DNA of 64,000 bases from Hysterangium stoloniferum. Lineage: Eukaryota > Basidiomycota > Agaricomycetes > Hysterangiales > Hysterangiaceae. Positions within the stretch are counted from its first letter, which is position 1. The number at the start of each line of letters is the position of its first letter. Both the position numbers and the translations under genes were made by a program. The notes below the pieces were generated by a model. It saw only the letters and a program-made list of their open reading frames with translations. It was not told the origin of the DNA and ran no database searches. Of this stretch, positions 58,807 to 64,000 are shown piece by piece. Location: positions 62,001 through 126,000 of the forward strand of contig WHVD01000190.1 in NCBI GenBank assembly GCA_015178975.1. Reading direction: 5' to 3'.

Positions 58807-60178
58807 ATAGGTGACACGGGATCAATCGGGGCCCTCTTCTCATTGAATGAAGAGTTAGTCAACTTCCCATAAGCACCGCGTCTCCTGTGCAACAGCCACC
58901 AGAGAACGCTTAGAAGACCGATAAATGCAAAAGCGCCTGAAACAGAAACACCAACAATTGCGCCCTTCGTTAAAGCGCCAGTATTTGGTGTGTTAGTCGG
59001 GGACCAATAAGCGGCATTTGGAGATCCCATTTCCTTTGAGACGTCTGTAGCTGAATTTTCCCAAGATGACGAGGTTGATCCAGTGCGTGAGGGACCATGG
59101 TGACGTGGACGGTGTAGACAAGGAAGTCGACGAAGGCTTTAAGCCGCTTGTCACCGTCTGAGCGACCGAGGATGTTACTCCGATAGGAAGTGTAGAAGAG
59201 GATGGGGGTGTTAAGTAAGAGATAATAAAACTGTCTACGGTTATTTGGCCAGGGATACCGAATCTTGGATCAAGGAGATTCATGATTATGATAGTATGCG
59301 GGGAGTCGGCGAGGTTCCCTTTTGAGAAAAGGGTCGGCTTGATACGAAATATCAACTAATATCCATTGATTAAAACACTTTGTACTTGCCACGGCATGGG
59401 TTGACATGAGATCCGAAACATGGCCGTCAACAATCTCAGCCTGGGACAAATCCGTGCAGTCCGTGCAAATAGAAGAATATAAAGCAGGTCCGGAACGTTT
59501 GAAACCTCGCCAGCAGAATGCAGTGGCATTAACTGTACATTTTAGTAACCCTCTTTTGACAGTGAAAGGCGACTTAACCTACCAGGGAAATGAACAGTAA
59601 CAGTGGCTTTTTCTGCATCGGAAAACAAGAAAGTCCCTTCCGTTATCATTTGGCCGCGATTGAAACGCCTCCACTCAGAAGTCGGAGATAAAAAAACAAT
59701 ATTATTATCTGTATCATCTATGGTGAAAGTTTTTGTGTCGTTTAAAGCCACAGACCAAGGAGGCATGACTGAAGTTGTCTTGGGAAGAAGTAGATAGAGA
59801 ATGTTGCAAGTCAGTTACGGCTGGCTTGGAATGAAGTAGTGGACAAATAATGTGGAAACAGAAGTGGATCTTCATTTTTTTTGTTTTCTTTGAAAATGCA
59901 CAATAAGGGTGGATGGCGCCGAGAAATAGGTTCTATTTGCTATTATAGGGGTGGCGTTGTCTGAGTTTGAAAACCTAACTAGGTATCCAACAACAGTCTT
60001 GCACACAAGGGAAACATGGCCACAATAATTCCTAAAGTAGATTTTACTGAATATGTATGATCATTTGTCTTAATGTAGTGGATGGCCAACCCAGAAAAAA
60101 AAAAGGCTGAGGTGTATTTTATTATTTTATTTTATTTATTATGGGACCTCATATAGGGTGCAGACCAAGGGGACTGAT

Positions 60179-60294
60179 GTCTGCGGCCATAGGACTCTGA
60201 AATCACCACATCCCGTCTGATCTGCGCAGTCAACCAGAGTACCGTCCTGTTAGTACTACGGTGGGGGATTACACAAGAATCCATGTGCTGCAGT
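60179..60294 (+). rRNA. 5S rRNA gene or pseudogene
   Basis: Matches the fungal 5S sequence along its length: GCGGCCATAGGACTCTGAAA, CACATCCCGTCTGATCTGCG, CAGTCAACCAGAGTACCGTC, TTAGTACTACGGTGGGGGAT and the 3' end GTGCTGCAGTC. The A box, intermediate element and C box positions are covered, and T runs follow within 15 bp. Several differences from a typical basidiomycete 5S are C-to-T or G-to-A (CACCGC to CACCAC, GTCCG to GTCTG, ACGCGGG to ACACAAG), so this copy may be decaying. Confidence 0.85.
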
Positions 60295-60328
60295 CAAAAA
60301 TACTTTTATTTTTATTTTTTAAAAGTTG

Positions 60329-60358
60329 CATAACCAGAATACGAACCTGTTAGTACTA
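60329..60358 (+). repeat. Partial 5S rRNA fragment
   Basis: ATAACCAGAATACGAACCTG then TTAGTACTATA repeats the middle of the 5S gene just upstream (AACCAGAGTACCGTCCTG then TTAGTACTACG). Confidence 0.6.
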
Positions 60359-60360
60359 TA

Positions 60361-60573
60361 AAATTCAGACTGTGATTGGGTTATCTGTTGAAGTTTTGGC
60401 CGTTCAGCAATAATCTCACTGTGATGACAAACACTTTTTTCTTGGCGTCCACCGTACCGGCGTATACTCCCTCCTGCGTCAACATTGTCTTCCAAGGCAT
60501 ATTTATTAGCAAGGAGCAATATCCAAAGAAATAATGTCCAGGACTTGCTTTGCACTCTCAGAGAGATGTACAT
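60361..60573 (-). CDS. Possible small secreted protein
   Basis: ORF from MYISLRVQSKSWTLFLWILL with a hydrophobic N-terminus followed by a hydrophilic 50-residue body. The annotated frame reaches into the 5S fragment, so the true end may lie earlier. No family recognised. Confidence 0.25.
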
Positions 60574-62005
60574 TGAGAGCTTAAATACTAGGTTGGTGAA
60601 GTTCAGGAAGTTATACCTGTGGTATTTGCTTGGTTAATTCCTCTCCTATTCTGTGTTATGTGAGAAAGTTCGTAGAGAAACACTTCACCTCTATTTGGAA
60701 CAGTCCAAGTTCCTGATAATGATGGGGATTCTTGTCGAGATGGAATGCAAGGGTATTGTAAGCCTGGCGCCTCAGTCTTACTCATTCTCCTTTTGTGCCA
60801 CTCCTTTGTGCCACTCCTTTTATTCTAGCATGTGATCACAGCATATATAGCCTAGGTAGTTTTCCTTCTCTTTCCTTACCGTACGCTCCATCTGCCTGTA
60901 TCCTGTTCTTGTTCTGGACAATACACCGTGGTCCTGTCAACTCGTGTGACCGCCAGTGATCCCAATTGACGACGGGATTACAGGTATGCCATAATCTACT
61001 CGTAGAGTCAATGCCAGTAAGTTATATCCCTCTTCTCTTTGAATCAATTTATTTCCCCTTACGCTTGCTACAGTGCTCGTTTACTGTCAGTGCCCTCACG
61101 AACCTCGAAGGAGAAAATACTATCAGAGGATTGATATCACAGATACCCTAAGGAAACAAACTGACCGCACCTTCTGTGATGGATAGAGACCATACTGATA
61201 CAAATTGGATTTTCAGACAGAAGGTTTTTAGGTCACATAAACGGTCAATGGTATTTAAGGCGTCTCAACTCAGAAGCTCTATTGACGCAGGACTTAGGTA
61301 TCGACAATAATATTATCCATGCAGTCCAGGTGAGCCATTCGAGCTCGGGGCCAGGATTAGCGTCAAGTTTTTCAGTGCGAATATATAACTTTTATTCTAC
61401 GAATTCAGCCTATGTGAAAACGAAAATAGGAGACCTTCGGTCAGGGTATATATATTTCTATCAACCGTTCATTCAGATGGAATGAGGAGGAACAGCATAA
61501 AGCTCAAGGCTAGGGAATGTAAATAACCGGCAGATATTGTGAGTGACCGTGGAGATGAAAAGACAGTATGGGGATATGATACCTGGGATTCATTGTGAGG
61601 GTCGTTTGAACCATCTGCTCAAATGCTTACCATCTCGACGGTCATTGTTACTGGTATTTACTTTCTCTACCTCTGTTTTCCTAGGGTGGCAGCCTCGGCG
61701 AAGCCTGCAAGGTTGGCCACCACGTGTGCCAGCAGTGAGCTGACATCGTGGCGATACTTCTATGCTGTGTACTACTCTATAAACCGACTCGCTGGCAGAT
61801 TCATCTGACCATTCCAATTTTCCATTAAGAGGAACTGAGACTGTTTGTATTAGTATCTCATTGACTGGCTGTAACCTTGTTCATTGTCCACATCTTCCAT
61901 TCAAAGATCGCGGATACTGTTGCCACACATTGGCAATATCACAATATCACAATCTTCCATCTCGCACTACATAAAGTGGTGCCTATTTGAACAATTAAAT
62001 ATGTA
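60574..62005. other. Intergenic, no gene established
   Basis: Short ORFs on both strands. None shows a domain or a convincing multi-exon reading. Confidence 0.4.
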
Positions 62006-62530
62006 TTAAAGGTGAGATTTAGAGCCACTCTGAGTGAGTCGACTCACATCAGCGCGGATAATATCCGGAGAAAGTAGCCATCTAATGTTCCTCTGCGTGC
62101 TCACCCCTGAGATTGCTATATTAAACATTCTGCTATTCACAGGCACAATTAACTTATTTGCAGTGAACTCCTTTGCTCGACACATAGGTTCACCTAGCCT
62201 TTCCACAAATTTTATGAAGTGATACATGTTATATCCCTCATTCAGGAGATGAGAGCCAGTGAAGCCCTGGACACTAATCCGCCGTTTGTTCTCCCACAGC
62301 ATTAAGAAAACAATCGGAAATGGCTGCTAAACGCAAACTGAGATGATTATTGGCACTTCGGGTAACCATACCATGCGATGTGAGCGCCAAAACATGCGTT
62401 GCTTCTGCGATGATAATAGGCGATCCGATAATAATCCTTTCAATACATTCTGAAGCCCATACTGGATGCCACTCCGTGAAGATCCAGCGTATATCTGTGA
62501 GCGGACAGCATTGAGATTTGGAAGTGGCAT
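62006..62530 (-). CDS. Hypothetical small protein with one intron
   Basis: From MPLPNLNAVRSQIYAGSSRS at 62530. A 45-bp GT-AG intron (donor GTATGG, acceptor GTTTAG, around 62330-62374) removes the only stop and keeps the frame, giving about 160 residues ending QSGSKSHL. A CTATAAATAC box lies about 15-20 bp upstream of the ATG. No domain recognised. Confidence 0.4.
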
Positions 62531-63351
62531 TTACTTGTTGTATTTATAGTCGACTATCCTTTACACCCTAAACTTCTCCAGATTCTGATGGTCCTCAGTC
62601 TCGAATGCAGTATGAACTGATGAACTGTGCGATGACTAGCCTTGATTAAGACGTCACTGAGGACCAGGTTTTTAATAAACTATCCACGTCATGTTACTGG
62701 TGTGGTGTGGAGGAAGGCTGTTGTTGAATGGAAGGCTCAATCCGATGACTTGGATTTGACGATTCCAAACTGGGAGTGTATGCTTGTGATCGAAGTTTGA
62801 TACGGCAGGCAGCCACATCCGTTTATCAGCCTTGTCGCACGGGTGTTCGACTTGCATTATTGAGTATTCATTGTTATTACTATCTTGTTTGACAATTAAC
62901 CCACAATATATCTTGTAAACCAGAGCTGTAGTGTAACAATCCAAGTTCATGTCGGTGGCTGACGCAGTGTGGCTGTGCGCTTCACCATTTAATTAAATCA
63001 GAACAAAGAAAAACAAAGGGACGGCTGTTCTACTTACCTGGCAAATACCTCACTTCCCTCCTCCTTCCTATCTCTAGCCGGTCGTATTGATAATAAGGGT
63101 TACCAGCAGTAGACCGCTTCCGAAATGATATTAAGTTGGCACCTAACACATGTTATACACGAGGGGTAGGATTCTTCACTCGCCCTGCGATATTGTAAAA
63201 CAAAGAAAATGGCGGGAAGCTTGAATTTGAGTTTGTTGATGGGGATAAGCGTATATAACCTCAAACCAACTGACATTTCTTCTTCCCGTTTTTCCTTCAC
63301 CACAGACTCGTCACCTGCAACTTAGAATCAACAGTTCTCAATTTCACACTA
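62531..63351. other. Divergent intergenic region, no gene established
   Basis: Between the small minus gene and the plus gene at 63352. A minus-strand ORF at 62672-62950 has no supporting features. Confidence 0.4.
63252..63258 (+). promoter_or_regulatory. TATA box of the gene at 63352
   Basis: TATATAA about 95 bp upstream of the start codon, followed by a pyrimidine-rich leader (TTTCTTCTTCCCGTTTTTCC). Confidence 0.45.
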
Positions 63352-64000
63352 ATGTACGCTCTATTTAACGACATTTCGTGTTTTCTTCATGTGATATTCC
63401 CACCACCCTTCTAACGTGACCATTTTTTAGGGAAGACGCCACTTATCCTAACCAGAGATTTTCTCGTTATAACTCATATGACCTGTGAGTTATTTGTGTT
63501 GATGTTACGCAGCATGCTCATTAATTGCCATTTTTCTGGATTTTTTAGGCAGGGGCTATCTCCTCAATCGTCCTGTAGCCATGCTGCACACCCTGATTTT
63601 AATCATTTTCCCGGCGTCCACGGTGGAGCTCTGAATGCATTGGGGCAAGAAGATCCCTGTCAATGGTTTTTTTTACAAGGACCATCTGATGAAAAGTATC
63701 CGCTGGGTGCCCCTACGTTCGACACTGGCGACACTCGTCCCCAGTTCGTTTACCCTCCTGATTTATCAGGACTGGTATCCCCAAACGATTGGATTGTTCC
63801 TTCAACCCTGAATTCGCAGTACAACCGATTTGTTCCTTCAACCTTGAACTCGCGGTACAACCGACATCTACACAGTGAAGAGGGGTCCCGAATGAGGTTG
63901 GACAATATAATAGCATCGGTTTCGGCCCCACCGCCAGGGGTCAGTGGGCATAGTCCGAGGTAAGTTTTCGGTTGATGCGACGTCTTGCAATTATTCACAT
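63352..64000 (+). CDS. 5' part of an unidentified gene, runs off the window
   Basis: Exons 63352-63377, 63431-63484 and 63549-63959, with a donor GTAAGT at 63960. Phases join correctly: MYALFNDIS, then EDATYPNQRFSRYNSYDL, then QGLSPQSSCSHAAHPDFNHF. The third exon contains two tandem copies of a 12-residue unit (VPSTLNSQYNR, VPSTLNSRYNR). Composition (Pro, Ser, Asn, His) suggests a disordered N-terminus, as in many fungal regulators, but no domain is visible yet. Confidence 0.65.
63793..63864 (+). repeat. 36-bp tandem duplication in coding sequence
   Basis: Two in-frame 36-bp units differing at a few positions, coding for the repeated VPSTLNS-x-YNR segment. Confidence 0.85.

Larger units (their letters stand above)
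57142..59766 (-). pseudogene. Single-pass membrane protein split by a LINE
   Basis: Minus strand: an extracellular-type start near 59766 (MPPWSVALNDTKTFTIDDTD), a Ser/Thr-rich stalk (SGLKPSSTSLSTPSTSP), a transmembrane segment (GAIVGVSVSGAFAFIGLLSV) with basic stop-transfer HRRR, and a cytoplasmic tail ending SPPRDEEQASMFQPRE with a stop at 57437. An A-rich-tailed LINE (57515-58806) lies inside the tail at DPVSP. A further open segment at 57142-57327 (FSPTYISRKKLNESPTPLS) may be a 3' exon. The layout matches a common Agaricomycete membrane-protein type with a DDTD domain. No clear signal peptide was found. A frame change near 59100 is unexplained. Confidence 0.6.

Overview
This window is nuclear DNA from a filamentous basidiomycete, most likely an Agaricomycete. 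The host genes have many 45-60 bp GT-AG introns. The gene families present (FunK1 kinase, DUF6699 protein, an N-terminally extended G-alpha subunit, tandem MGST3/MAPEG genes, a LIS1/PAC1 homologue) are typical of mushrooms, and a dispersed fungal-type 5S rRNA gene or pseudogene lies at about 60.2 kb. No database was searched. All names come from motifs read in the translated sequence.

Host-gene island 1 (about 0.5-10 kb) holds a secreted parallel beta-helix protein (+), two tandem MGST3 genes (+) and a G-alpha gene (-). Island 2 (18.6-28 kb) holds LIS1/PAC1 (+), an unidentified frameshifted ORF (+), a membrane-anchored RING-H2 protein (-) and a DUF6699 protein (+). Island 3 (54.3-64 kb) holds a FunK1 kinase (+), a single-pass membrane protein (-) split by a 5'-truncated LINE, a 5S locus, a small hypothetical gene (-) and the start of an unidentified gene (+) that runs off the right edge.

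Between the islands, about 11-18 kb and 28.8-53.7 kb are built almost entirely of nested mobile elements whose order can be read from target-site duplications (TSDs). A Tc1/mariner element (TA target) is split by a 7.4 kb Ty3/gypsy chromovirus (TSD ACCAG). A Ty1/copia element is split by a second, 8.0 kb gypsy element (TSD AGGAC), which itself carries solo LTRs. A 2.0 kb non-coding TRIM-like element with identical LTRs (TSD TGCCA) sits in an old LTR. Solo LTRs with perfect TSDs occur at 14341-15050, 39741-39924 and 43309-44121. Older layers have lost almost all CpG (one CpG seen in about 2.7 kb at 40640-43325) while younger insertions keep it. Nonsense changes in the elements fit C-to-T decay.

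The most unusual feature is an extra gene carried antisense to gag-pol, between the integrase and the 3' LTR of these gypsy elements. The best copy (31734-32692) encodes a long coiled coil followed by a perfect Zn2Cys6 binuclear cluster, with its own TATA box and two introns. Decayed relatives sit in the same relative position beside LTRs at 13890-15107 and 45840-47820. This looks like a retrotransposon family carrying a transcription-factor-like antisense ORF.
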